In this document: in pieces, positions 7,004-13,194 of the stretch
Numbering within the stretch: the first letter of the stretch is position 1
How the letters are laid out: each line of letters begins with the position of its first letter
DNA from: Methanosarcinales archaeon
GTDB lineage: Archaea; Halobacteriota; Syntropharchaeia; Alkanophagales; Methanospirareceae
Assembly (NCBI GenBank): GCA_009618475.1
Contig: WJOV01000073.1
Coordinates: 1 to 13,905, forward strand
Direction of reading: 5' to 3'
DNA: 13,905 nucleotides
The notes under the pieces: generated by a model
The model's input: the letters and a program-made list of their open reading frames with translations, nothing else
Databases searched by the model: none
What the model was told of the DNA's origin: nothing
Translations under genes and position numbers: made by a program

Positions 7004-7357
7004 ATGGATTATACCTTTAAAATCGCTATCGTCGTTTTTGCTTATCTCGTTGTTATTATGGGTGCGTATTTCATTAAATTAATGCTCAGGAGATATGAGG
7101 AAGATGTAGAAACCAGCGGCTTAAGAGGTGCGGGTATGGTGATAGGAATAGTTGAAAGGGTCATGGTTTTAACCTTTGTGTTGGTTAATCAATACACGGC
7201 AATAACAGTTATTTTTGCCGCTAAATCTATTGCAAGGTTCAATGAATTGAAGGATAGAAAAATGGCTGAGTACTATTTAATCGGAACGCTTGTAAGCATA
7301 ACCTTTGCATTACTTGTCGGCATCATTGTCGGAGCAATTCTGGGGGAGGGGATATGA
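7004..7357 (+). CDS. Three-helix membrane protein resembling the C-terminal half of DUF3307
   Basis: This is a membrane protein of about 117 residues with three predicted helices: near residues 4-25 (IAIVVFAYLVVIMGAYFI), 45-65 (IVERVMVLTFVLVNQYTAI) and 92-115 (IGTLVSITFALLVGIIVGAI). The middle section GMVIGIVERVMVLTF followed by AAKSIARFNELKDRKMAEYYLIGTL matches the C-terminal part of DUF3307 proteins, which often neighbour SatD genes; the N-terminal half of that family is absent here. I chose ATG 7004 because AGGTGA at 6993-6998 lies 5 bases upstream; a GTG at 6995 would add three residues. The Shine-Dalgarno overlaps the SatD stop, so the two proteins are translationally coupled and probably act together at the membrane. 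Confidence 0.75.
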   Translation: MDYTFKIAIVVFAYLVVIMGAYFIKLMLRRYEEDVETSGLRGAGMVIGIVERVMVLTFVLVNQYTAITVIFAAKSIARFNELKDRKMAEYYLIGTLVSITFALLVGIIVGAILGEGI

Positions 7358-7455
7358 AGAAAATATTTCTTTTGAGAAAGAGCCTTTTGGCAGGGATACT
7401 CGAAGAGGAAGCAAGGGAGAATTCTTATAACTTGAACTTTGTAATAGATAGATGA
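7354..7455 (+). CDS. Small ORF of 33 residues, coupled to the membrane protein gene
   Basis: The ATG at 7354 overlaps the preceding TGA as ATGA, and a G-rich ribosome site (gggggagggg, 7341-7350) lies just upstream. The product begins MKKIFLLRKSLLAGIL and continues with an acidic stretch (EEEAREN), ending in NFVIDR, then TGA at 7453-7455. The next ATG follows after 4 bases. It is basic and hydrophobic at the N-terminus and acidic after that, without a full membrane helix. I do not recognise it. The tight coupling on both sides is the only support for it being real. Confidence 0.45.
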   Translation: MKKIFLLRKSLLAGILEEEARENSYNLNFVIDR

Positions 7456-7459
7456 GAAA

Positions 7460-7969
7460 ATGGCAACCTTGACGCATGATGCCGAATACCCATGTGCATT
7501 TGAATTAAAGCTCCTGGATTGGGAGCGATATAGCCCTAATGAGGATACTGATATAAAGACTGTGCGCTCGGGAGAAGCCTATACCTTATGGGTTAAATAT
7601 TGCATGGACTTGCGAGTAGGAGACAGTATTCTTTATAAAAGTGCGAAAGAGACCACACTCGTTCTTGAGGACATAAAGCGACTGATCGAAGAGCTTCAGC
7701 AATTAGCGGATGGCAGTAAGGATGAAGTGGCATTTGATCCTATTGAGCCGGACTTCGGGCTGGTCATTCGCCATCTGAGCGAAAGCTCCAGTGTATTTGA
7801 TGTAGATGTATGGATTGACTTTCCTAATCAAGTGAGTCACTTTTATGGAGGATATGGGCCAGGGCTTTATTTCTGGGTGGACGCCTCGGATATTGAACGA
7901 TTTGCTTCCCAATTAGGGGCAGAATTACATGCAATAGGTGCGTACATCACTGAGAAGGAGGAGCGATGA
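7460..7969 (+). CDS. Unknown acidic protein, possibly of immunity-protein (WapI-like) type
   Basis: This encodes 169 residues starting at ATG 7460, four bases after the 33-residue ORF. I do not firmly recognise the family. The layout is a run of beta strands (YTLWVKYCMDLRVGDSILY), a helix TLVLEDIKRLIEELQQLADG, more strands (FDPIEPDFGLVIRHL, FDVDVWIDFP), a glycine-rich loop YGGYGPGLYFWVD, and a final helix DIERFASQLGAELHAI. This order of strands, 'leeL' helix, strands and C-terminal 'L..ql..el' helix is reminiscent of WapI-like immunity proteins, a weak pattern match only. It is soluble, acidic and without a signal peptide. It lies in the same operon as the SatD and membrane protein genes. Confidence 0.65.
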   Translation: MATLTHDAEYPCAFELKLLDWERYSPNEDTDIKTVRSGEAYTLWVKYCMDLRVGDSILYKSAKETTLVLEDIKRLIEELQQLADGSKDEVAFDPIEPDFGLVIRHLSESSSVFDVDVWIDFPNQVSHFYGGYGPGLYFWVDASDIERFASQLGAELHAIGAYITEKEER

Positions 7970-8013
7970 AAAGCTGGAGTTATCAACACGTTTGTATAAC
8001 CAGGAAAAGATAA
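7966..8013 (+). CDS. Possible 15-residue peptide ORF
   Basis: A start at 7966 overlaps the preceding TGA as ATGA and is preceded by AAGGAGG (7955-7961), the strongest Shine-Dalgarno in the window, 4 bases away. The predicted peptide is MKSWSYQHVCITRKR, then TAA at 8011-8013. The Shine-Dalgarno lies within codons for KEE of the upstream gene, so it may be fortuitous. If real, it could couple translation to the next gene or be a leader peptide. Confidence 0.25.
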   Translation: MKSWSYQHVCITRKR

Positions 8014-8034
8014 TGTAATGGGAGGATATAAGAT

Positions 8035-8568
8035 ATGGGGATGTTTGACACCATTTACTTTGATAAAGCATATACGTGCCCAAAATGTCAGGGGAAGATA
8101 TATTCTACGCAGACAAAGTCATTTGAGAATTTACTGGAGGCTTACCACGTGAAGGATTGTATAGGTCATGCAGAGGAGATGAGGATTATAAAAGAAGAAC
8201 TATTCTGTGACAATTGTTCAAAGTTCATCGGGAAGAACGTGTATATCATAGTGGGTAGAGGCATACTTCTGGGGATAACAGAGACATCGGAAGAAGCAAA
8301 GAAGCTTTTAAATGACTTGAATCCGGAGAAGCTGGTCCTGTGGTATCATGACCTTTATCGGAGATATATTGGCGAGCGAAATGAGAAACGTTCGTACGGC
8401 AGGTTTCTGGAAGACCTCAGTGAATGGTATGGAGAGAGGCTGCATGAAAGACCGGAAACCGATTCTGCCTTTGAGCGACTCCGTTTTATCTGGAACTCAA
8501 GACATCTTAAAGGGTGCATAAATCCTGTGGAATCAATTGAAAGGTTTATAACTATGAATTTGGAGTGA
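8035..8568 (+). CDS. Unknown protein with an N-terminal zinc ribbon
   Basis: This is a 177-residue protein whose start is fixed by GGGAGG at 8020-8025, 9 bases before ATG 8035. The N-terminus MGMFDTIYFDKAYTCPKC carries CPKC (C15, C18), and a second pair CDNC (C58, C61) follows a loop of about 40 residues, together a plausible zinc-ribbon site. The C-terminal part is helical and charged, with aromatic-rich segments (VLWYHDLYRRYIGERN; SEWYGERL). Small MGMFDT zinc-ribbon proteins occur in mobile and phage-related regions, but I cannot name a function. It overlaps or abuts the next gene, so both are probably cotranscribed. Confidence 0.7.
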   Translation: MGMFDTIYFDKAYTCPKCQGKIYSTQTKSFENLLEAYHVKDCIGHAEEMRIIKEELFCDNCSKFIGKNVYIIVGRGILLGITETSEEAKKLLNDLNPEKLVLWYHDLYRRYIGERNEKRSYGRFLEDLSEWYGERLHERPETDSAFERLRFIWNSRHLKGCINPVESIERFITMNLE

Positions 8569-8570
8569 GA

Positions 8571-8912
8571 ATGATAGAACTCGAGCAGGCAAGAGGTTCC
8601 GGATTGATAAAAAGGTTGAGGGAAAGAGGGGAAGAGTTAGAGAGGGGAGAGGCGGTTTCAATGGAGGTAATGGAGCGGGAATTGAAGGAAGAGGAAAATA
8701 AAAGATTGGTGGATTTTATAGCGGCGAGGGGAGATAAGAGAAAGGTCTTTTACTATGATGGTTTTTATGGCTCTCTCGTCGCTGATGTTGAATCTGATAG
8801 ACTGCTGGGCAAGATTGAGGGGATAGACGAGGATATAGTTTATGAGTGCAGAACGGTGAGTGAATGCGAGCAGAAATTCAGAGATGCTGTGTTACGGTAC
8901 AGAAAGAAATAG
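8571..8912 (+). CDS. HicB-like protein (orphan antitoxin-like)
   Basis: This is a 113-residue protein with two parts. Residues 1-56 are helical and highly charged. Residues 57-113 run as strand, strand, loop, helix: VFYYDGFYGSLVADVE, LLGKIEGIDEDIVYEC, then TVSECEQKFRDAVLRY. This second part follows the pattern of HicB antitoxins (Y.G....V..D, G.I.GI.D.V.., T..E....F..AV..Y). No HicA toxin partner is adjacent, and the usual HicB DNA-binding tail is missing. The upstream stop overlaps a GTG at 8565; I prefer ATG 8571 because GGAGTGA (8562-8568) then serves as Shine-Dalgarno. It may be a leftover or repurposed antitoxin domain. Confidence 0.6.
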   Translation: MIELEQARGSGLIKRLRERGEELERGEAVSMEVMERELKEEENKRLVDFIAARGDKRKVFYYDGFYGSLVADVESDRLLGKIEGIDEDIVYECRTVSECEQKFRDAVLRYRKK

Positions 8913-8968
8913 TAATATGATAAAATTATAACCTTAAAGGCAATAAATAAAGAGGGGAAGATAAGAAC

Positions 8969-9397
8969 ATGGTTTCAGCCACGAGAATAAGTAAAATCGT
9001 AGGGGTATCGGAAGAGGAGATAATTAACAAAAGCTTGATCTCGTTTATAGAAAGAGAGATAAGACTTGCAGAAGCGGATATTGCAGACATACGTGAGAGA
9101 TATAACGTGATATCTAAAGAAGAGCTCTACAAAGCAATAAAATCAAAAAAAATAGCGAGTCATCCTGCATGGGAGGATTACATTGTTTGGAAGAATAAAG
9201 AAAGGTATATGGGGGATTTAAATCGTTGGGATAACGCACCTGACCATCCCGAGTTGCATACATTTCCGGAGCATTTCCATAATGGCTCTGACAAAGATGT
9301 AAAGGAAAGTGAGCTTAATGAAGACTACGAGGAAGCAATTAGAGATATTCTTGGATTCATCCAAAGGAAATTAGCGGAATATGGCAAGAAAAAATAA
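8969..9397 (+). CDS. Fused TumA-like antitoxin and C-terminal half of TumE/DUF6516 toxin
   Basis: This encodes 142 residues with GAGGGGA (8952-8958) upstream of ATG 8969. Residues 20-78 look like the helical antitoxin that normally precedes DUF6516 toxins: SLISFIEREI, RERYNVISKEELYKAI, HPAWEDYIVWKNKE. From residue 84 the sequence switches to LNRWDNAPDHPELHTFPEH and HNGSDK, the most conserved block of TumE/DUF6516 toxins, which are about 110 residues long. The N-terminal half of the toxin is missing. The simplest reading is a deletion that joined antitoxin and toxin genes in frame, leaving a probably inactive fusion; a natural two-domain protein is possible. A TATA-like aaaattataa at about 8922-8931 may drive it. 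Confidence 0.6.
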   Translation: MVSATRISKIVGVSEEEIINKSLISFIEREIRLAEADIADIRERYNVISKEELYKAIKSKKIASHPAWEDYIVWKNKERYMGDLNRWDNAPDHPELHTFPEHFHNGSDKDVKESELNEDYEEAIRDILGFIQRKLAEYGKKK

Positions 9398-9400
9398 GAG

Positions 9401-10054
9401 ATGATTAACATGCTCGCATCCGTATCTATCATAATCTGCACGCACCGAAGCGAGAGGTATGAAGACTTTGTAGAGGCAATAAATAGCCTTCTTTCGCAAA
9501 GTTACGATAATTTAGAGATAATCGTAGTGGTTGATGGGAACAAGGAACTATATGAGAAGATTGTAAAAAACATTAAGATTGAAGATGTAAAAATAACATT
9601 AAACGAAGCAAACCTGGGTCTTTCAGAGAGCAAGAACAGAGGTATAAAGGAAGCGAAAGGAGACATAATTGCATTCTTCGACGATGATGCGGTTGCGGAT
9701 AAAAGTTGGATAAAGGAGCTTGTGAGAATGTACGAAGAAAGAGAAGCAATAGCGGCAGGTGGGAAATTGTTGCCAAAATGGGTTTCAAAGAAGCCGAAGT
9801 TTTTGCCTGAGGAGTATTACTGGCTGATTGGCGCAACGCATAAGGGGTTCCCGGAAGAAGTAACTGAGGTGAGAAATACGTTTGGGTCTAATTTAAGTTT
9901 TAAAGCGGATGTGCTGAAAGCGCTGGGTGGGTTTAGAGGTGAGATGGGTGTGAGAGGGAAAGGGCTTCTGCAAGGTGAAGAGACGGAGTTGTGTGAGAGG
10001 ATGAGGTTGGGAGAGGTGTTGTTTACAAATTTAAATATGAGGGGGAGAATTTAA
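9401..10054 (+). pseudogene. GT2 family glycosyltransferase, frameshifted and truncated at the C-terminus
   Basis: This is a cytoplasmic-side sugar transferase with a GT-A fold, of the kind used for N-glycan or surface polysaccharide assembly. The N-terminal part is intact: VSIIICTHRS, the nucleotide-sugar pocket IVVVDGN, NLGLSESKNRGI, the metal-binding FFDDDA, and the acceptor-side GGKLLP. The family's LLQGEETELCERMR block is reached near 10006, after which the frame drifts into EVLFTNLNMRGRI and a stop at 10052-10054. In the frame starting at 10012 the expected RGVVYK continues for 18 codons to TAG 10066-10068. So a frameshift near 10007-10012 and loss of the remaining 60-100 residues are likely. 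The catalytic half is complete, so some activity cannot be excluded. Confidence 0.75.
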
Positions 10055-10071
10055 AATTAGGGGAATAGAAT

Positions 10072-11253
10072 ATGAAAATTTGTATGCTTGCACCGGAATT
10101 CTTACCGAACTGGGGAGGCGTTGGAACTTATATTGTTGAACTAATAAAGCATTTACCAGAAGATTTTGAGATAATTGTCATAACTCCAGATAGGGGAGAA
10201 GTTGATACACAATCGCTGCATGACAATCTGAAAGTTATAAAAACTAACAAAGCAGGCGATACATTCATGTATAATTTAAAATTCCAGTATTCTTGCCTGA
10301 GAAAAGTGCCGGAATTGGTGAAAAAGGAAGAGATTGATGTAATCCATTCTCATACAGCACACATGCCTGACCTTCTCCTGAGTTTTAAAAAGTTTGATAT
10401 CCCTGTTGTAACTACCGTTCATTCTACAATCAAATTACAAAGGAGGGGGACAAAAATGGCTACCTCTTTTTGGGATGCGGAATTTTCAGAAAAGATGACT
10501 TATTTATTATACCCTTTTCTAAGGTTGGCAGAAGAATTCTATTTCTCAAGAGAAAGAGAGTATATTACCGTCTCAAATTGGATGCTGAATTATCTCGAAC
10601 AGGAATACAATTTAGGTGCTGTCGAGGTTATTTATAACTCCGTTGACACTGATTTCTTTTATAAACGAAAGGATTTTAAATTTGTTAATCCGGAAATGTA
10701 TAAAAACAGAGAAGTAATTTTATATTGTGGAAGGCTAATAGGTCTTAAAGGTGTAAGTATGTTAATAAAATCGATGAAGGATGTGATAAAAAGGCATGGA
10801 AATGCTTTGTTTTTGTTTGCGGGGAGAGGCAACCAAAGCTATTTTGAGAATCTGTTGCGGGAATTGGGAATACCGGGAAAGAACTACGAGTTCTTAGGAC
10901 ACGTGGATTATAATAGACTTGTGGAATATTACAGCGTTTCTGATGCTTTTGTCCTGCCTTCGTTTCATGAGAATTTGCCAACAAGCCTTTTAGAGGCGAT
11001 GGCATGTGAGGTGCCCTGTATAGCAACTGATGTGGGTGGTGTGCCGGAGGTTATAAAGGATGGAGAGAATGGGTTTATTTTGAATGCGGGCGATGCGAAA
11101 GGGTTAGCAGATGCAATTAACAATGTACTTAAAAATCCTGAAGAGTTTAGAAGGATTGGAATAAAAAGCAGAGAGAATATTGTTAAAAATTTTTCTTGGG
11201 GCGAAAATGTTAAAGAAATTACAAGATTATATAATGAGGTATCAGTTAAATAA
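10072..11253 (+). CDS. GT4 family glycosyltransferase
   Basis: This 393-residue GT-B glycosyltransferase transfers a sugar from a nucleotide-sugar donor, probably onto a glycolipid or polysaccharide at the cytoplasmic face of the membrane. It shows the N-terminal GGVGTYIVEL loop (residues 15-24), DVIHSHTAHMPD, VIYNSVDTDFF, the C-domain start VILYCGRLIGLKGV, and the donor-binding VLPSFHENLPTSLLEAM with the E-x7-E signature, followed by CIATDVGGVPEVI and NGFIL. Length and motifs are those of a complete enzyme. AGGGG at 10059-10063 is placed 8 bases from ATG 10072. It follows the damaged GT2 gene directly and is more AT-rich than the genes before 6000. The sugar and acceptor are not predictable. 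Confidence 0.9.
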   Translation: MKICMLAPEFLPNWGGVGTYIVELIKHLPEDFEIIVITPDRGEVDTQSLHDNLKVIKTNKAGDTFMYNLKFQYSCLRKVPELVKKEEIDVIHSHTAHMPDLLLSFKKFDIPVVTTVHSTIKLQRRGTKMATSFWDAEFSEKMTYLLYPFLRLAEEFYFSREREYITVSNWMLNYLEQEYNLGAVEVIYNSVDTDFFYKRKDFKFVNPEMYKNREVILYCGRLIGLKGVSMLIKSMKDVIKRHGNALFLFAGRGNQSYFENLLRELGIPGKNYEFLGHVDYNRLVEYYSVSDAFVLPSFHENLPTSLLEAMACEVPCIATDVGGVPEVIKDGENGFILNAGDAKGLADAINNVLKNPEEFRRIGIKSRENIVKNFSWGENVKEITRLYNEVSVK

Positions 11254-11278
11254 AAGTTATTGTATAAGTAAAAATAAA

Positions 11279-11325
11279 ATATTTATACAAACGAATATAC
11301 CAAAATAGTCCTCGCATATGGTGGT
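11279..11325 (+). promoter_or_regulatory. Promoter and ribosome site of the PEP mutase gene
   Basis: The TATA-like atatttata at 11279-11287 would place initiation near 11310. The sequence ggtggt at 11320-11325 sits 5 bases before ATG 11331 as Shine-Dalgarno. The signals remain intact although the gene behind them is broken. Confidence 0.5.
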
Positions 11326-11330
11326 AAAGC

Positions 11331-11987
11331 ATGAATAAATCCAAAAGATTAAGAGAGATGTTTAATAAAGATGGGGTGATAAGGATAGCGGGAGCGCATG
11401 ATGGAATTACCGCCAAATTAGTTGAACTGAACGGTTTTGATGGTGTTTGGGCAAGTGGTTTTGAGGTATCAACTTCGTATGCCGTTCCAGATGCCAATAT
11501 ATTAACGATGACGCAGTACTTTCAGGCTGCTTCTGTAATGAATGATGCAGTTTCAATTCCCACTGTTGCGGACTGCGACACAGGCTATGGAAACTCGAAT
11601 AATGTAATGTATATGGTGAAAAAATATGAATCGGCGGGAATTGCGGCGGTTACAATAGAAGATAAGCGATTTCCAAAGGTCAATAGTTATATCCCAGGAC
11701 GGTAAGAATTAGCACCTATCGCTGAGTTTGTGGGTAAAATTTTAGCGGCTAAAAACGCACAAGCGTCCGAAGATTTTATGGTTATTGCAAGAGTAGAAGC
11801 GCTGATAGCTGGGTGGGGACAGGAAGAAGCACTAAGAAGAGCACACGCATATGCGGAAGCCGGTGCAGATGCGATTCTCATCCATTCCAAATCAAGTACA
11901 CCTGATGAAATCGTTAATTTTGCGAAGGCGTGGGATTTTTCTGCTCCTTTAGTTATCGTTCCTACGGCATATCCAATGATTGCATAG
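11331..11987 (+). pseudogene. pepM: Phosphoenolpyruvate mutase, interrupted by an in-frame stop and 3'-truncated
   Basis: PEP mutase rearranges phosphoenolpyruvate to phosphonopyruvate, the entry step to phosphonates. In one frame from ATG 11331 come GVWASGFEVS (residues 38-47), ADCDTGYGN (80-88, metal Asp81 and Asp83), and EDKRFPKVNS (110-119), the PEP mutase signature. Codon 125 is TAA (11703-11705), then the frame goes on with ELAPIAEFVGKILAAKNAQ, IARVEALIAGWG and ILIHSKSS. Relatives read PGRQELAP here, so a single C-to-T change of CAA explains the stop. A second stop, TAG at 11985-11987 after VPTAYPMIA, comes about 70-80 residues before the usual end of a roughly 290-residue enzyme, and no matching sequence follows. 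It is probably a recent pseudogene. Confidence 0.88.
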
Positions 11988-12002
11988 GCTTTTATAGTCT
12001 AT

Positions 12003-12878
12003 CTAGCCAAAATACCCCTTAGCTTCTTCAAGTCGATCTAACGAGTCTATATCTATCCACTCTTTATTCCCTACAAAATAGGGTGCTATTTTCTGTCCTT
12101 TCAGTAAAAGCCGCTCTATCGCATTTATGAAATCATACTCTGGAAAAGTATTCTCCCGTGCAAGTTCTTCTACAGTGCTACGGAAGGCTTTTGCCGCGGA
12201 ACCGATGAATTTAGCAATACCTATAAACTCACCATCGGCTTCGAACTCTGACATGTCTTTACTTATCGCAGTCACTCGCTTTCCTCGAATTTTTACTTTC
12301 TCAGAATCCCTGCTTATGCTATGTTTTTTAACGCCGATAACGCACTTAGCAGGGTATTCAATTACTCCTTTCAAAATCTCAGCATCATAAATAATATCAG
12401 AATAAGAGAAAATGAAATCATTTCGTATCTCTTTCAAACCGAGCCATGTTGAAGCCAAGATTCCCGCAACCTCGAAGAACGGATTATAAATGCATCTTCC
12501 ACGCGCACCTACGTGCTCTGAAAGCTTGTCTTCTCCAAAGCCCGTGACTACAATTATGTCCTGTATATTATTTTTTAGCAATACGTCAATATTCCGGGCA
12601 ATAATGGTTTTGCCACCAATTTCGATGAGGGATTTGGGCATATCTTTGGTGAGTGGGTAAAGACGTGTGGACTTACCAGCAGCTACTATTAAAGCCTGTA
12701 AATTCGTATTCAACCATGGATTTTCTTTCAGAAAACGGTCAATAAATTCAGGGTCGTTTGCTTCTTCCGCTGTCAATCTTTTGATTGTTCTATGAGACGT
12801 TTTTTTGCCATTGCGGATGCTCTGGACGAGATAATAATAAGCATAGTCTCCATGACCCACTTTTTTTATGAATACCAT
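12003..12878 (-). CDS. Nucleotidyltransferase fused to a transposase-like N-terminal segment
   Basis: Residues about 60-291 form a sugar-phosphate/choline-phosphate-type nucleotidyltransferase: LIVAAGKSTRLYPLTKDMPKSL (nucleotide-binding GxGxRL-like loop), the second-domain YSDIIYD (metal Asp) and a complete C-terminus NKEWIDIDSLDRLEEAK. Such enzymes activate phosphonates, phosphocholine or sugars with CTP or similar. Residues 1-57 are foreign: VFIKKVGHGDYAYYYLVQ and HRTIKRLTAEEA resemble the N-terminus of IS4/IS1634-type transposases. No Met occurs at the normal enzyme start (LQALIVAAG), so the enzyme depends on the foreign start. I chose ATG 12878 since AAGGTG (12889-12894 on the reverse strand) lies upstream; GTG 12887 would overlap it. 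It converges on the PEP mutase remnant, 15 bases away. Confidence 0.8.
   Translation of the reverse strand: MVFIKKVGHGDYAYYYLVQSIRNGKKTSHRTIKRLTAEEANDPEFIDRFLKENPWLNTNLQALIVAAGKSTRLYPLTKDMPKSLIEIGGKTIIARNIDVLLKNNIQDIIVVTGFGEDKLSEHVGARGRCIYNPFFEVAGILASTWLGLKEIRNDFIFSYSDIIYDAEILKGVIEYPAKCVIGVKKHSISRDSEKVKIRGKRVTAISKDMSEFEADGEFIGIAKFIGSAAKAFRSTVEELARENTFPEYDFINAIERLLLKGQKIAPYFVGNKEWIDIDSLDRLEEAKGYFG
12708..12878 (-). mobile_element. Transposase 5' fragment (insertion-sequence remnant)
   Basis: The first 57 codons of the 12878 gene have the look of a transposase N-terminus: F-I-K-K-V, YYYLV, a GKK-HR-IK-L pattern and EFIDRFLKENPW. The first part, 12823-12879, is repeated exactly in inverted orientation at the right window edge. 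The fragment ends in frame where the nucleotidyltransferase begins. No transposase catalytic domain is present. Family assignment is by pattern only. Confidence 0.5.
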
Positions 12879-12879
12879 T
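12823..12879 (-). repeat. Perfect inverted repeat, copy 1
   Basis: All 57 bases match the reverse complement of 13849-13905, including a run of seven A/T. The match starts one base before the ATG of the transposase-like frame, and the true length is unknown because the partner runs off the window. Just outside, 13 of 18 further bases also agree, which may reflect short homology at the junction. Confidence 0.95.
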
Positions 12880-12887
12880 CTTAACAC

Positions 12888-13194
12888 CTTACCGAATAGT
12901 AGGCGTGCAAACTTATTAACTTTTGTGGTAAAAATGATTCCTCCCTTCTTCTTTCCCCTTTCATATCGCTTTGATTAACTCTTTCCTTTTTCAATTTAAA
13001 GGATTTTACTTTATCCCATTCCTCCCGCTTTTTATTTTACTGTGTAGGTTAACGGGGGAGCTGAAACGGAAGTATTGGGGCACCAATTTTGTAGTAAAAG
13101 CGTAGTATAAAAGATAACATGTCTGTGATTAAAGGTAAAAAGTAGTAAAATTGTGCGAAACTTTTAAGTACTGATGTATAGTTAACCTGATATC
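12888..13194. other. Intergenic region between divergent nucleotidyltransferase genes
   Basis: These 307 bases contain no convincing gene. The left part is strongly pyrimidine-rich on the + strand (12939-12961 is cctcccttcttctttcccct plus ttc) and, read leftward, carries a TATA-like gttaataag and the AAGGTG ribosome site of the 12878 gene. The right part has repeated gtagtaaaa/agtataaaag motifs (13090-13150) and the promoter of the 13195 gene. Confidence 0.5.
13155..13170 (+). promoter_or_regulatory. BRE/TATA promoter of the second nucleotidyltransferase gene
   Basis: The sequence gcgaaa (13155-13160) followed by cttttaagta (13161-13170) is a good BRE/TATA pair. Initiation about 25 bases on would fall at or just before ATG 13195, and no Shine-Dalgarno is seen, so the transcript is probably leaderless. 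Confidence 0.6.

Noticed and set aside
8571..9397. A HicBA toxin-antitoxin pair
   Set aside because: The neighbouring genes show no HicA features; the downstream protein instead carries TumA/TumE-like segments.
11985..11987. TAG in the PEP mutase frame as a possible pyrrolysine codon
   Set aside because: The sequence after TAG (AFIVYLAKIPL...) does not continue the PEP mutase family and stops again soon; the earlier stop is TAA, which pyrrolysine decoding cannot explain.
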